Origin: Nitrincola iocasae
Lineage (GTDB): Bacteria > Pseudomonadota > Gammaproteobacteria > Pseudomonadales > Balneatricaceae
Direction of reading: 5' to 3'
NCBI RefSeq assembly: GCF_008727795.1
Contig: NZ_CP044222.1
Location: 2,542,001 to 2,606,000 of the forward strand
DNA: 64,000 nt
Positions within the stretch are counted from its first letter, which is position 1. Every line of letters starts with the position of its first letter. Under the pieces are notes generated by a model. It saw only the letters and a program-made list of their open reading frames with translations, searched no databases and was not told the origin of the DNA. A program made the translations under genes and the position numbers. Of the stretch, positions 1 through 9,103 are shown one piece after another.

Positions 1-1
1 T

Positions 2-1201
2 GCAGGGCTTGCCGGTGGCACCACCATGATTATCGACTTTGTTATTCCTTCGCCACAGCAGCCGCTGATGGAGGCCTATCACACCTGGCGTGAGTGGGCC
101 GAAAAATCCGCCGCTGACTATTCGTTTCACGTCGCCGTAACCTGGTGGGATGATTCAGTCTATGAGGATATGGGTAAACTGGTGAACAAGGAAGGGGTTA
201 ACTCCTTCAAACATTTTATGGCCTACAAAAACGCCATCATGGCCACCGATGAAACCCTGGTAAACAGTTTCAACCGCTGCCTTGAATTGGGTGCCATGCC
301 GACAGTACACGCTGAAAATGGTGAGCTGGTTTATCACCTGCAACAAAAACTGCTGGCCGCCGGACTGACCGGTCCTGAAGCCCATCCGCTGTCGCGTCCG
401 TCGCAGGTAGAGGGTGAAGCGGCTAACCGTGCCATACGCATCGCCCAGTCACTCGGCGTGCCACTTTATCTGGTACATGTTTCCTGCAAGGAAGCCGTGG
501 ATGAAATCGCCCGTGCCCGCCATGAAGGCCAGCGGGTCTATGGTGAATGCCTGGCAGGTCACCTGGAACTGGATGATAGCGTCTACAGAAACCCTGATTG
601 GGGCTTTGCCGCTGCTCATGTCATGAGCCCGCCGTTTCGTCCCAGGGAACATCAGGAAGTACTCTGGAAAGCCTTGCAGGGAGGCACCTTGCAAACCACT
701 GCCACCGATCACTGTTGTTTTTGCGCCGATCAGAAAGCGGCTGGCAAGGATGATTTTTCCAAAATCCCCAACGGCACCGCCGGTGTTGAAGACCGCATGA
801 TGGTGCTGTGGGATTCCGGGGTCAACAAAGGGCGCTTGACCCTTAACGAATTTGTCGCCGTCACCTCTACCAACAGTGCCCAGATTTTCAATCTCTATCC
901 GCAGAAAGGCCATATCGCCGTGGGCTCCGATGCCGACATCGTCGTCTGGGACCCTGACAAACAGCACACCCTGTCCACGAAAACCCACCATCAGAATATT
1001 GATTTCAATATTTTTGAAGGCCGCACAGTTACCGGTGCGCCGAGCCACACTATCAGTCAGGGTCGGGTGGTGTTCAAGGACGGCAAGCTGATGGCGGAAA
1101 AAGGGGCCGGTCGTTATATCAAGCGCCCCGCCTTTCCCAGCGTGTTTGCAGCCGTGGAGAAGTATAACGCCGAACATAAACCTCAGGCCGTAGACCGCTA
1201 A
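2..1201 (+). CDS. hydA: dihydropyrimidinase (D-hydantoinase), 5' end outside window
   Basis: Zinc amidohydrolase that opens dihydropyrimidine or hydantoin rings in reductive pyrimidine degradation. The frame is open from base 2 and the codons before the first ATG (base 26) read A-G-L-A-G-G-T-T, the family's usual lead-in to 'MIIDFV', so the true start and the N-terminal HxH metal ligands lie upstream of the window. Visible active-site elements are the carbamylated-lysine segment 'FKHFMAYK', metal histidines in 'VHAENGE' and 'YLVHVS', and the later 'TDHC' aspartate. The C-terminal 'GSDADIVVWDPD' strand is typical. The stop lies 13 bp before the ABC ATPase gene, so it probably heads that operon. 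Hydantoinase and dihydropyrimidinase cannot be told apart from sequence alone. Confidence 0.93.
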   Translation, partial: AGLAGGTTMIIDFVIPSPQQPLMEAYHTWREWAEKSAADYSFHVAVTWWDDSVYEDMGKLVNKEGVNSFKHFMAYKNAIMATDETLVNSFNRCLELGAMPTVHAENGELVYHLQQKLLAAGLTGPEAHPLSRPSQVEGEAANRAIRIAQSLGVPLYLVHVSCKEAVDEIARARHEGQRVYGECLAGHLELDDSVYRNPDWGFAAAHVMSPPFRPREHQEVLWKALQGGTLQTTATDHCCFCADQKAAGKDDFSKIPNGTAGVEDRMMVLWDSGVNKGRLTLNEFVAVTSTNSAQIFNLYPQKGHIAVGSDADIVVWDPDKQHTLSTKTHHQNIDFNIFEGRTVTGAPSHTISQGRVVFKDGKLMAEKGAGRYIKRPAFPSVFAAVEKYNAEHKPQAVDR

Positions 1202-1214
1202 AAGGAAACCCGTT

Positions 1215-2039
1215 ATGCAGGCTGTAGAAACACTTACTGAAATAACCCGTGAACCCAGAAGCCATAGGCAGATGATCGCTATCGATAAGCTGTCTTTGGT
1301 TTTTGAAACCAATGATGGTCCGGTGCATGCACTGTCTGATATCGACCTGACGATTCACGAAGGTGATTTTGTCTCCTTTATCGGCCCATCCGGTTGCGGC
1401 AAAACCACCTTGTTACGTGTAATTGCCGATCTGGAGCAACCGACTGGCGGACAGATACAGGTCGGCGGCACCTCACCAGAGGATGCCCGCCTGAACCGGC
1501 TGTACGGCTATGTATTTCAGGCCCCGGCACTGTTTCCCTGGCGCAGTATCGCCAGTAACTGTGCTCTGCCGATGGAGATATCCGCTCAGCCCAAAACTCA
1601 TCGCAACGCACAGATCGACAAGTACCTTGGCATGGTCGGTCTGCAGGACTTCAAACACAAGTTCCCCTGGCAACTGTCTGGCGGTATGCAGCAACGTGCC
1701 TCTATCGCCCGAGCCTTGTGCCTGGAGCCAGAACTACTGCTGATGGATGAACCCTTTGGTGCCCTGGACGAGATCACCCGAGACCATCTGAATATGGAGC
1801 TGCTGAAGATCTGGAAAGCGACCGGCAAGACGGTGGTATTCGTCACCCACTCCATTCCCGAAGCGGTATTGCTATCAACCCATATTGTGGTGATGTCTCC
1901 CCGACCCGGACGCATCGTCAAGGTGATTAAAAGCCCACTGCCGCGTGACAAGACCCTGGCGCTGCGGGATACCCAAGCCTTTACTGCGCTGGCCGCCGAG
2001 ATACGTCAGGCATTGGCCACTGATCATCAGATCGATTGA
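1215..2039 (+). CDS. ABC importer ATP-binding protein (SsuB/TauB-like)
   Basis: Cytoplasmic ATPase of a nitrate/taurine/thiamine-precursor type importer. It has Walker A 'GPSGCGKTT', Q-loop 'YVFQAPALFPW', signature 'LSGGMQQR', Walker B 'LLLMDEPFGALD' and the H-loop 'VTHS'. The ATG at 1215 has an AGGAAA-like site about 8 bases upstream. An internal ATG at 1272 would begin nearer the conserved domain, so the first 19 residues are uncertain. It is followed after 12 bp by the first permease gene and belongs to the dihydropyrimidinase operon, which points to a pyrimidine- or hydantoin-type substrate (inference). Confidence 0.93.
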   Translation: MQAVETLTEITREPRSHRQMIAIDKLSLVFETNDGPVHALSDIDLTIHEGDFVSFIGPSGCGKTTLLRVIADLEQPTGGQIQVGGTSPEDARLNRLYGYVFQAPALFPWRSIASNCALPMEISAQPKTHRNAQIDKYLGMVGLQDFKHKFPWQLSGGMQQRASIARALCLEPELLLMDEPFGALDEITRDHLNMELLKIWKATGKTVVFVTHSIPEAVLLSTHIVVMSPRPGRIVKVIKSPLPRDKTLALRDTQAFTALAAEIRQALATDHQID

Positions 2040-2051
2040 GGTAGCCGAGCT

Positions 2052-2936
2052 ATGACGACGCTAAAGCAACTCGCAAACAAGCAGTGGTTCGCCGTACTGG
2101 TGCTGGTGATCGGCATTATTATTATCTGGTATATCGCCGCCCTGCTGATGAACGGCAACCAGATGATCAATATGCTCGAACGTACCGGTCAGAGCTGGAC
2201 TTACACGCAGATTTTTGAGGGCGCTTATGGCATACAGCGTCCGCCACTGCCGGTACCGCATCAGGTGGCCTATGAGCTGTACGACAGTATTTTTAACAAT
2301 GCTATCACCTCTAAGCGCTCACTGCTTTACCACACCCAGATCACCCTGAACTCGACCCTGCTGGGCTTTATACTCGGTTCGCTGTTGGGCATCATCATCG
2401 CCATCGGCATCGTACACAACCGCACCCTGGATACCAGCCTGATGCCCTGGGTTATCGCCTCGCAGACAGTCCCCATTCTGGCGATTGCGCCCATCGTGGT
2501 GGTGGTACTGGGTTCCATGAACCTGACTGGCATCTTGCCCAAAGCCATCATTTCCATGTACCTGTCATTTTTTCCGGTGGTCATCGGCATGGTTAAAGGG
2601 CTGCGTTCAGCAGACAAACTGCATACCGAACTAATGATTACCTATAACGCCAGCACCCAGCAGATGTTCTGGAAACTGCGCTGGTTTTCCGCACAGCCTT
2701 ACCTGTTCGCCAGCCTGAAGATCGGCATTGCCGCCGCACTGGTCGGTGCCATCGTCGCCGAACTGCCCACCGGGGCTCAGGGTGGGCTCGGAGCCCGTTT
2801 GCTGAGCGGTTCCTATTACGGTCAGACAGTACAAATCTGGTCAGCGCTGGTAATGTCCGCCCTGCTTGGCTGGGTACTCATCACCCTGGTTGGGCTGGCT
2901 GAACGCTTTATTCTGCTCAGACGAGGCATATCCTGA
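2052..2936 (+). CDS. ABC importer permease 1
   Basis: Inner-membrane permease of the BPD_transp_1 family (294 residues). An N-terminal membrane segment (about residues 15-35) is followed by a 60-residue loop and then the transport core with the EAA-type loop around 'ASTQQMFWKLRW'. Its stop overlaps the start of the second permease (TGATG at 2934-2938), indicating translational coupling and a heterodimeric channel. The long insertion between the first two membrane segments is a feature of the pyrimidine/HMP-type importers rather than of compact SsuC proteins. Confidence 0.9.
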   Translation: MTTLKQLANKQWFAVLVLVIGIIIIWYIAALLMNGNQMINMLERTGQSWTYTQIFEGAYGIQRPPLPVPHQVAYELYDSIFNNAITSKRSLLYHTQITLNSTLLGFILGSLLGIIIAIGIVHNRTLDTSLMPWVIASQTVPILAIAPIVVVVLGSMNLTGILPKAIISMYLSFFPVVIGMVKGLRSADKLHTELMITYNASTQQMFWKLRWFSAQPYLFASLKIGIAAALVGAIVAELPTGAQGGLGARLLSGSYYGQTVQIWSALVMSALLGWVLITLVGLAERFILLRRGIS

Positions 2937-3886
2937 TGAAAACACTGCTGACCTTGCTGGCGATTACACTGTTACTGCTACAGAGCGGCATTGCGCTATT
3001 CCTGCCCAAGGGTTTCTATCAGGGCACCTTCCTGTTACCACTGCTACTGCTGTCGCTGTTTGCTGCAGGCTATCTGATGAGTCGCATGACGCAGATAGCC
3101 GATAGCGCGAGTCAGTGGGCAAAACCCTGCAAACTGGCGGTTCCGGCGCTGTTCGGCCTGATGATCCTGCTGGTCTGGGAAGCCATCGTCCGCGGCTTTG
3201 ATGTGCCCCTGGTGTTGATGCCCGCACCCACGCAGGTGTTTGTCACCCTGGGCAACAACCTGCCACTGCTGTGGGCCGACTTTCAACAGACCTACCTGAA
3301 GGCTGTGGTGGCTGGTTATGTGATGGGCTGCGGCCTGGGTTTCATCACCGCCAAGCTGGTGGTTCGCAATGCCTTCCTGCAAAAAGGCCTGCTGCCACTG
3401 GGCAATTTTATGGCCTCCATCCCGATCATCGGCATCGCTCCGATCATGGTGATGTGGTTTGGCTTTGACTGGCAATCCAAAGCGGCTGTGGTGGTGATCA
3501 TGACCTTCTTCCCCATGCTGATCAACACCCTGGCGGGCCTGCGCTCAGTTGATCCATTGCATGCCGATCTAATGCATACCTATGCCGCCGGCAAAGGGCA
3601 GATCTTCTTCAAAAACCAGCTACCCCAAGCCATGCCGTTCATATTTAACGCGCTGAAACTGAATTCCACCCTGGCACTGATTGGTGCGATCGTCGCCGAA
3701 TTTTTCGGCACCCCGATTGTCGGCATGGGCTTTCGCATCTCCGCCGAAGTGGGCCGGATGAATATGGATATGGTCTGGGCCACCATTTTTGTGGCCGCCC
3801 TGGCCGGATCACTAAGTTATGGCGCCCTGACGCTATTGGAGCGACGCGTCACTTTCTGGCATCCGTCCGTGAGAAGCGGACGTTAA
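2936..3886 (+). CDS. ABC importer permease 2
   Basis: Second inner-membrane permease (316 residues), coupled to the first by a TGATG overlap. Two hydrophobic segments near the N-terminus precede the BPD_transp_1 core; the ATPase-coupling loop is around 'AAGKGQIFFKNQLPQA'. The two permeases are homologous but clearly diverged, consistent with a heterodimer. A 46-bp gap separates it from the binding-protein gene. Confidence 0.9.
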   Translation: MKTLLTLLAITLLLLQSGIALFLPKGFYQGTFLLPLLLLSLFAAGYLMSRMTQIADSASQWAKPCKLAVPALFGLMILLVWEAIVRGFDVPLVLMPAPTQVFVTLGNNLPLLWADFQQTYLKAVVAGYVMGCGLGFITAKLVVRNAFLQKGLLPLGNFMASIPIIGIAPIMVMWFGFDWQSKAAVVVIMTFFPMLINTLAGLRSVDPLHADLMHTYAAGKGQIFFKNQLPQAMPFIFNALKLNSTLALIGAIVAEFFGTPIVGMGFRISAEVGRMNMDMVWATIFVAALAGSLSYGALTLLERRVTFWHPSVRSGR

Positions 3887-3932
3887 GTTTTAACTAAACG
3901 TTTATTGAAACCTAGTCAAATGAGGCACGACA

Positions 3933-4940
3933 ATGAAAAAAAATATCATCTCAACCGCTGCCGGTATCGCCTTGATGGCAACCACTCTTTCCGCACAGGC
4001 TAACGACCCGCTGACATTGCAACTCAAGTGGGTCACCCAGGCCCAGTTTGCCGGTTACTATGCCGCACTGGATCAGGGCTTTTACCAACAGGCCGGTATC
4101 GACCTGACCATTAAACCCGGTGGACCGGATATCGCTCCGGCACAGGTGCTGGCTGGTGGTGGCGCCGATGTCGTCGTCGACTGGTTACCTTCTGCTTTGG
4201 CAACCCGCGAACGCGGCCTGGCACTGGTCAACATCGCCCAGATTTATGAGCGCTCCGGGATGATGCTGACCTGCCTGAAATCCAGCGGTATCGAAACACC
4301 GGAAGACTTTCCCGGTAAAACCCTGGGCGTATGGTTCTCAGGCAACGAATACCCTTTCCTGAGCTGGATGTCACAACTCGGCTATGAAACCACCGGTGGT
4401 GACGAGGGCGTTACCGTACTGCGTCAGGGCTTCAATGTTGACCCACTGTTCAATGGCCAGGCTGACTGTGTGTCCACCATGACCTACAACGAATACGGCC
4501 AGGTACTTGATGGTGGCCTGACACCGGAATTCCTGACCCTCTTCCCTTATGAAGATGGTGGCGTGGCAACTCTGGAAGATGGCTTGTATGTGATGGAAAG
4601 CACCCTGGAAGACCCAGCCAAGGTAGATGCCCTGGCGCGTTTCCTGAAAGCCACGGTAGAAGGATGGGAATGGGCCAGAGAGAATCCGGAAGCCGCGGCG
4701 ATGATCGTACTGGAAAATGATGACTCTGGCGCTCAGACTGAGGCTCATCAGGTACGGATGATGACCGAAGTCGCCAAACTGCTCAGCAGCAGTGAAGAAG
4801 GGATAGGTTACCTTGACCCAGCGGCCTTTGACCGCACTGTTGAAGTACTGCTCAGCAGTGACTCATCACCGGTCATTTCCAAAGTACCCGAAGGGGCTTA
4901 CACCCACGTTGTTTACGACGCAATGAAGTCACTCGACTAA
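3933..4940 (+). CDS. ABC substrate-binding protein, NMT1/THI5-like
   Basis: Periplasmic solute receptor (335 residues) with a Sec signal peptide ending near 'LSAQAND'. The 'LQLKWVTQAQFAGYYAALDQ' segment is characteristic of NMT1/THI5-like (HMP-pyrimidine) binding proteins, and the 'GGGADVVVDWLPSAL' hinge region follows. It is the last gene of the dihydropyrimidinase-ABC operon. The family binds pyrimidine-like rings (established for ThiY/Thi5 relatives); import of a pyrimidine or hydantoin here is inferred from the neighbouring dihydropyrimidinase. A hairpin just after the stop probably ends the operon. Confidence 0.9.
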   Translation: MKKNIISTAAGIALMATTLSAQANDPLTLQLKWVTQAQFAGYYAALDQGFYQQAGIDLTIKPGGPDIAPAQVLAGGGADVVVDWLPSALATRERGLALVNIAQIYERSGMMLTCLKSSGIETPEDFPGKTLGVWFSGNEYPFLSWMSQLGYETTGGDEGVTVLRQGFNVDPLFNGQADCVSTMTYNEYGQVLDGGLTPEFLTLFPYEDGGVATLEDGLYVMESTLEDPAKVDALARFLKATVEGWEWARENPEAAAMIVLENDDSGAQTEAHQVRMMTEVAKLLSSSEEGIGYLDPAAFDRTVEVLLSSDSSPVISKVPEGAYTHVVYDAMKSLD

Positions 4941-4947
4941 GCGTTAC

Positions 4948-4980
4948 AGGGGCAAGTCTCCAACTAGGAGACCTGCCCCT
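4948..4980. terminator. hairpin between convergent operons
   Basis: Inverted repeat 4948-4961 / 4967-4980 (13 of 14 positions pair, loop of 5), eight bases after the binding-protein stop and 21 bases before the rapA stop. There is no clear T-run on either side, so it may act as a weak bidirectional terminator or as a 3'-end stabiliser. Confidence 0.55.
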
Positions 4981-5001
4981 CACCTACTCGATCAAATCTG
5001 T

Positions 5002-7854
5002 CTACTCAGATACTACGATGACCCGCAGCGCATCCAGTCGCAGCTGGGCACTTTGTAGTGCATCCTGCATTAACCGGGTATCAGCCTGATGCCTGTCCAG
5101 TTCGGCCTGATCGATGGCTGGATTCACCTTCGCCAGAGCCTCTAGCCGCTGATAGGCTTCATTCCGCGCCTTGGTCAGTGCACCGAGCGCTGTATCACGC
5201 AGACCCGGTAGACGTGCATCAGCCTGCTGTTGCGCCTGCTTCAACTGACTGGTGATGTTATCGCGCACCATCCGTACCATATTCTGCGAAGTAGACAACT
5301 TCAGCGGTTTGGCTAACTGATTGAGTGGCTGGTGTGCCAGCACATCACTCAGATCCCGCCCTTCCGGATCAATCAGCAAGCGCAGATAGCCACCCGGCAG
5401 GTAACGCGCCAATTGCAGCGCTTTAGGTACGGCCAGATTCAACTCGTATACCGTTTCAACCAGCAGTGTGCCTGCTGGCAGTGCGGGTAGTTTCAGCATA
5501 CAAATGGCGTTATTGCCGGTTTCATTGCGGGTCAGCAGATCCATCAGCTCTAGCATCAGCGGGTGTTCCCAGCTCATGAACTCAATATCTTCACGTAACA
5601 GGGCTTCATCACGGCTGAATGTCAGTGTCATGCCATCTTCCGGCAGCTCTGACAAGTGGCACAGCATATGCTCACCCTGATGCAACACCAGACCATGACG
5701 GCCGTGGGGCTGTAAAGTGATGCCAAAGCGATCAAACAGCCGCTCAGCATAAGTCTGAATGCGGCTGACATCGTCTTCGTCCTGCATTGCCTCAAGCAAT
5801 AGCTCGGCACGCTCGGCATTAAAGCTGCTCATTTCCAGCAAACGATCTCGCCCTTCAGACAGGGTCAGCTCCAGCTCTTCACGCGCTTCACGGGTATCTT
5901 CAAGCAAGGTATCCAAGGCGCCCTGATCTTCTATGCGCTGCATCACATCACGCAACGGCTGCGCAAAACTATGGTAGAGGGCATCGCCTGTGGCGCACAC
6001 CCGTTCAAAGGCATTCAGCCCCTGATGATACCATTGCATCAACACCTCGGTTGGGCTGTGGCGATAGTATGGCAGGTGAATCTGCACCGCCTCAGTCTGG
6101 CCGATACGGTCCAGACGACCAATACGCTGCTCCAGTAGGTCCGGACTCAGCGGCAGATCAAACAGCACCAGATGATGGCAAAACTGGAAGTTACGCCCTT
6201 CACTACCGATTTCAGAACTGATCAGCACTTGCGCGCCGAGTTCTTCATCAGCAAAATACGCGGCACTACGATCGCGGTTGATCAGGCTCATACCCTCATG
6301 GAACACCGTTGAACGTACACCGATGCGCAAACTCAGGTATTCATCCAGGGCAATCGCGGTGTCAGCATGCGCACAGATCACCAGCACTTTTTCCTTGCGC
6401 TGCTGCTTAAGCCATTCCTGCAACCAGGCCACCCGCGGATCTTCACTAACCCAGTTTTCACCCAACTGCCGCTCCGGATGCAGCAGAGGTTCCAGCGCAT
6501 CCGCGTCAGGTTGATATAAATTCGGTGCCATCAGCGGGTAGCTGTGAAAATGCCGTGCCGGGAACCCGGCTACAGTGCGACGGGTATTACGGAACAACAC
6601 CCGCCCAGTGCCCTGACGATCGACCAACTGGTTAATCAGCGAGGCGATTGCCGTGTCCTGCTCTTTAGCCGGTAACGCCAGCCATTGCGTAATCGCCGTT
6701 TCACCCAGACGTTCAGCCAGCTCACCCTGCGTGTGCTTGTCCTGCTTCAGGAAGGCCGCTCCGCCTTCGAGTAACGAGCCGATCAGATGATTCAGGTGAA
6801 AATACTGCTGCTCTTCATCCAGAAACTGATCCAGATCGGGATAGCGCTCCGGGTCCAGCAGTCGCAGCCGGGCAAAATGCCCTTCCGCTCCCAACTGTTC
6901 CGGCGTCGCTGTCAGCAGCAACAAGCCGTCACTGCGTCGAGCCACCCTCTCTACACACTGATAGGCATGACTGATCACTTCACGGCTCCAGCCCAGATGG
7001 TGAGCCTCGTCCACCACCAGAATATCCCAACCCGCCTGTTCAGCCTGCTGCAAGCGGGTTTCACTGCGTGCCAGCAAAGAGACCGGTGAGATAACCAGTT
7101 GTGCCGTTTCGAAAGGATTGTCATGGCCGGATTCTTCCAGCGCTTCACAACGCTCGGCATCCAGCAATGAAAAGGTGAGATTAAAACGGCGCCGCATCTC
7201 CACCAGCCACTGGTGCAATAACGAATCCGGTAACAGAATCAAAATCCGCTTAGCGCGCTCGCTGATCAGGCGCTGATGCAGAATCATCCCCGCCTCAATA
7301 GTCTTGCCCAGCCCCACCTCATCGGCCAACAAGGCGCGTGGCGCGGTGCGCGAAGCCAGTTCAGCGGCAATATATAACTGATGCGGCAACAGCTGAACAC
7401 GCGTGCCAATCAACCCATAGGCTGGCGATGTCGCCAGTCGGTACTGATGATCACGCGTTTCAACCCGTAACTTATACAGACCATGACGATCAATCTGTCC
7501 GACAAACAGGCGTTCCTGAGGTTTACTGAAATGCACTGCACTGTTGAGGTGCAGCTCCGGTAAAATCACCTCATTGCCATCACTGTCCACCCCCATGTAC
7601 AGGTAACAGCCGTTGTGCTCCATGCGTTCACGCACAGTAACCAGCACATCTTCATCACTGCAAATCTGCTCATCAGCTTCAAAACACACCCGGGATAAGG
7701 GCGCATTGTCTGTGGCGTAAGTACGCACTTCAGCCGCTGCTGGAAAACTGATTTCAACCCGTCGATTGGAACACTCAACGACAATACCCAACCCAAGATC
7801 CGCTTCCGTGTTGCTGATCCAGCGCTGCCCCGGTACAAATTCTGTCTGAGACAA
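5002..7854 (-). CDS. rapA: RNA polymerase-associated ATPase RapA
   Basis: SWI2/SNF2-family ATPase that binds RNA polymerase and helps recycle it after transcription. At 950 residues it is close to the E. coli length. N-terminal Tudor-like domains begin at 'GQRWISNTEADLGLG'. The helicase motifs are 'LADEVGLGKTIEAG' (Walker A) and 'VVDEAHHLGW' (DEAH), with a helicase-C part around 'GSEGRNFQFCHHLVLFDLPL' and 'QRIGRLDRIGQ'. The start appears to be TTG at 7854, which places the conserved 'GQRW' at the usual distance from the N-terminus. It is a single gene, convergent with the ABC operon and divergent from pheA. Confidence 0.96.
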   Translation of the reverse strand: MSQTEFVPGQRWISNTEADLGLGIVVECSNRRVEISFPAAAEVRTYATDNAPLSRVCFEADEQICSDEDVLVTVRERMEHNGCYLYMGVDSDGNEVILPELHLNSAVHFSKPQERLFVGQIDRHGLYKLRVETRDHQYRLATSPAYGLIGTRVQLLPHQLYIAAELASRTAPRALLADEVGLGKTIEAGMILHQRLISERAKRILILLPDSLLHQWLVEMRRRFNLTFSLLDAERCEALEESGHDNPFETAQLVISPVSLLARSETRLQQAEQAGWDILVVDEAHHLGWSREVISHAYQCVERVARRSDGLLLLTATPEQLGAEGHFARLRLLDPERYPDLDQFLDEEQQYFHLNHLIGSLLEGGAAFLKQDKHTQGELAERLGETAITQWLALPAKEQDTAIASLINQLVDRQGTGRVLFRNTRRTVAGFPARHFHSYPLMAPNLYQPDADALEPLLHPERQLGENWVSEDPRVAWLQEWLKQQRKEKVLVICAHADTAIALDEYLSLRIGVRSTVFHEGMSLINRDRSAAYFADEELGAQVLISSEIGSEGRNFQFCHHLVLFDLPLSPDLLEQRIGRLDRIGQTEAVQIHLPYYRHSPTEVLMQWYHQGLNAFERVCATGDALYHSFAQPLRDVMQRIEDQGALDTLLEDTREAREELELTLSEGRDRLLEMSSFNAERAELLLEAMQDEDDVSRIQTYAERLFDRFGITLQPHGRHGLVLHQGEHMLCHLSELPEDGMTLTFSRDEALLREDIEFMSWEHPLMLELMDLLTRNETGNNAICMLKLPALPAGTLLVETVYELNLAVPKALQLARYLPGGYLRLLIDPEGRDLSDVLAHQPLNQLAKPLKLSTSQNMVRMVRDNITSQLKQAQQQADARLPGLRDTALGALTKARNEAYQRLEALAKVNPAIDQAELDRHQADTRLMQDALQSAQLRLDALRVIVVSE

Positions 7855-7993
7855 TCTCTAACCCTCTGTAACGCACTTAAAAACGCCATGATAGGCGCTG
7901 TCGCGGATGAGTTCAAAGGCTGATCGTGATTACTGAAAGACTATGCGATAATATTTAGCCTAAAATCGAGTTAACTGACACAGACGGACCCTC

Positions 7994-8845
7994 ATGACTC
8001 AGACCAATGATGTGATTGCTTACCAGGGGCACGAAGGTGCTTATTCTCATCTGGCTTGCTGCCGCGTTCACCCGGAACTTCGGGCACACGCTTGCGAAAC
8101 CTTTGTCGAAGCCATGTTTATGGTGGAACGTGGCGACGCACGGTTAGCGATGATTCCGCTGGAAAATTCAACTGCCGGGCGGGTTGAAGAGATTTATCGG
8201 CTGATGCCGAAAACGCAACTGCACATTATTGACGAGCATTTCGAACCGGTTAACCACTGCCTATTGGCCCTGCCCGGCACCAAACTGGAAGACCTGCGCA
8301 CCGTATCATCCCACCCCCAGGCCCTGGCTCAGTGTGATGGTAATATTAAAAAACTGGGACTTTCCCCTATCGCGGCACTCGACACCGCTGGGTCAGCCCA
8401 TGCACTGTCCGACTCGCGTCAACCCGGCCATGCCGCCATCGCTTCCAGCCTGGCCGCGCAACTCTATGATCTGGAAATACTCAACGACAACTTCCAGGAC
8501 ATCAGCGGCAATACCACCCGTTTCATGATTCTGGCACGCGAAAGCCGCATGCCCGCCTTTGAAGACGGCAAGCTCTACATCACCACCTTAATGTTTCGCG
8601 TACGCAACATTCCTGCCGCGCTTTACAAGGCGCTAGGCGGTTTTGCCACCAATAATGTCAACATGGTCAAGCTGGAAAGCTACATGACGTCAGACACTAT
8701 GCAGGTCTCCAGCTTTCATCTGGATGTGGAAGGACACCCGCACCAGCTGGCTATGCAGCATGCACTGCAAGAGCTGAACTTCTTCGCCAATGAAGTCAGA
8801 GTGATGGGCACCTACAAAGCCCACCCCTTCCGTCAACCGGGTTGA
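7994..8845 (+). CDS. pheA: prephenate dehydratase (monofunctional, with ACT domain)
   Basis: Converts prephenate to phenylpyruvate in phenylalanine synthesis. It is 283 residues and lacks the fused chorismate mutase of enterobacterial PheA. The catalytic domain opens 'YQGHEGAYSHLA' and includes the conserved 'NTTRFMIL' (TRF motif, about residue 175). The ACT domain follows, with the Phe-binding segment 'VNMVKLESYM'. Feedback inhibition by Phe is expected for the family. It stands alone, followed by a 250-bp non-coding stretch containing a candidate small RNA. Confidence 0.93.
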   Translation: MTQTNDVIAYQGHEGAYSHLACCRVHPELRAHACETFVEAMFMVERGDARLAMIPLENSTAGRVEEIYRLMPKTQLHIIDEHFEPVNHCLLALPGTKLEDLRTVSSHPQALAQCDGNIKKLGLSPIAALDTAGSAHALSDSRQPGHAAIASSLAAQLYDLEILNDNFQDISGNTTRFMILARESRMPAFEDGKLYITTLMFRVRNIPAALYKALGGFATNNVNMVKLESYMTSDTMQVSSFHLDVEGHPHQLAMQHALQELNFFANEVRVMGTYKAHPFRQPG

Positions 8846-8917
8846 CAATTTATGCTGCGACGCACAAAAAATAACTTTCGTTAGAATCAAAAAATCTAAC
8901 AATACGTGTTTTCCCTA

Positions 8918-8946
8918 TTGTGCAGCGCACAAAAATAGACTATCTT
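8918..8946 (+). promoter_or_regulatory. possible sigma-70 promoter of intergenic transcript
   Basis: TTGTGC (8918-8923), a 17-base spacer and TATCTT (8941-8946). Each box is only a partial match (3/6 and 4/6), but the spacing is ideal and predicted initiation near 8953 falls exactly at the first hairpin of the candidate small RNA. Confidence 0.4.
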
Positions 8947-8952
8947 TGAATT

Positions 8953-9074
8953 GTCCTGAGCTTCAGGACGCGAAAACGTTGGATCCTACCGGATTCGACC
9001 TATCGCATCCCATCTCTCAACTCTTCCTGAGTTGTATGCACTTTGTTTGCCCCTCTTCGGAGGGGCTTTTTTTT
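8953..9074 (+). ncRNA. candidate small RNA with three hairpins
   Basis: A non-coding stretch of about 120 nt between pheA and the SDR gene. Hairpin 1 (8953-8959 with 8963-8969) is a perfect 7-bp stem. An unpaired middle follows. Hairpin 2 (9018-9023 with 9029-9034) has 6 bp. Hairpin 3 is a strong terminator with a TTCG loop and eight Ts. The layout (5' hairpin, single-stranded seed region, terminator) is that of a trans-acting Hfq-type small RNA. I do not recognise a named family. The alternative is that it is simply a long pheA 3' UTR. Confidence 0.45.
9049..9074 (+). terminator. Rho-independent terminator
   Basis: GCCCCTC (9049-9055), TTCG tetraloop (9056-9059), GAGGGGC (9060-9066), then T8 (9067-9074). 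A textbook intrinsic terminator for whatever is transcribed rightward from pheA or from the candidate small RNA. Confidence 0.9.
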
Positions 9075-9103
9075 GGGATCAAAGAGACAAACAACCTAGT
9101 TTT

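Noticed and set aside
449..1312. Long open frame on the minus strand opposite dihydropyrimidinase
   Set aside because: It is antisense to a clearly conserved enzyme, has no family resemblance and no ribosome site; an effect of base composition.
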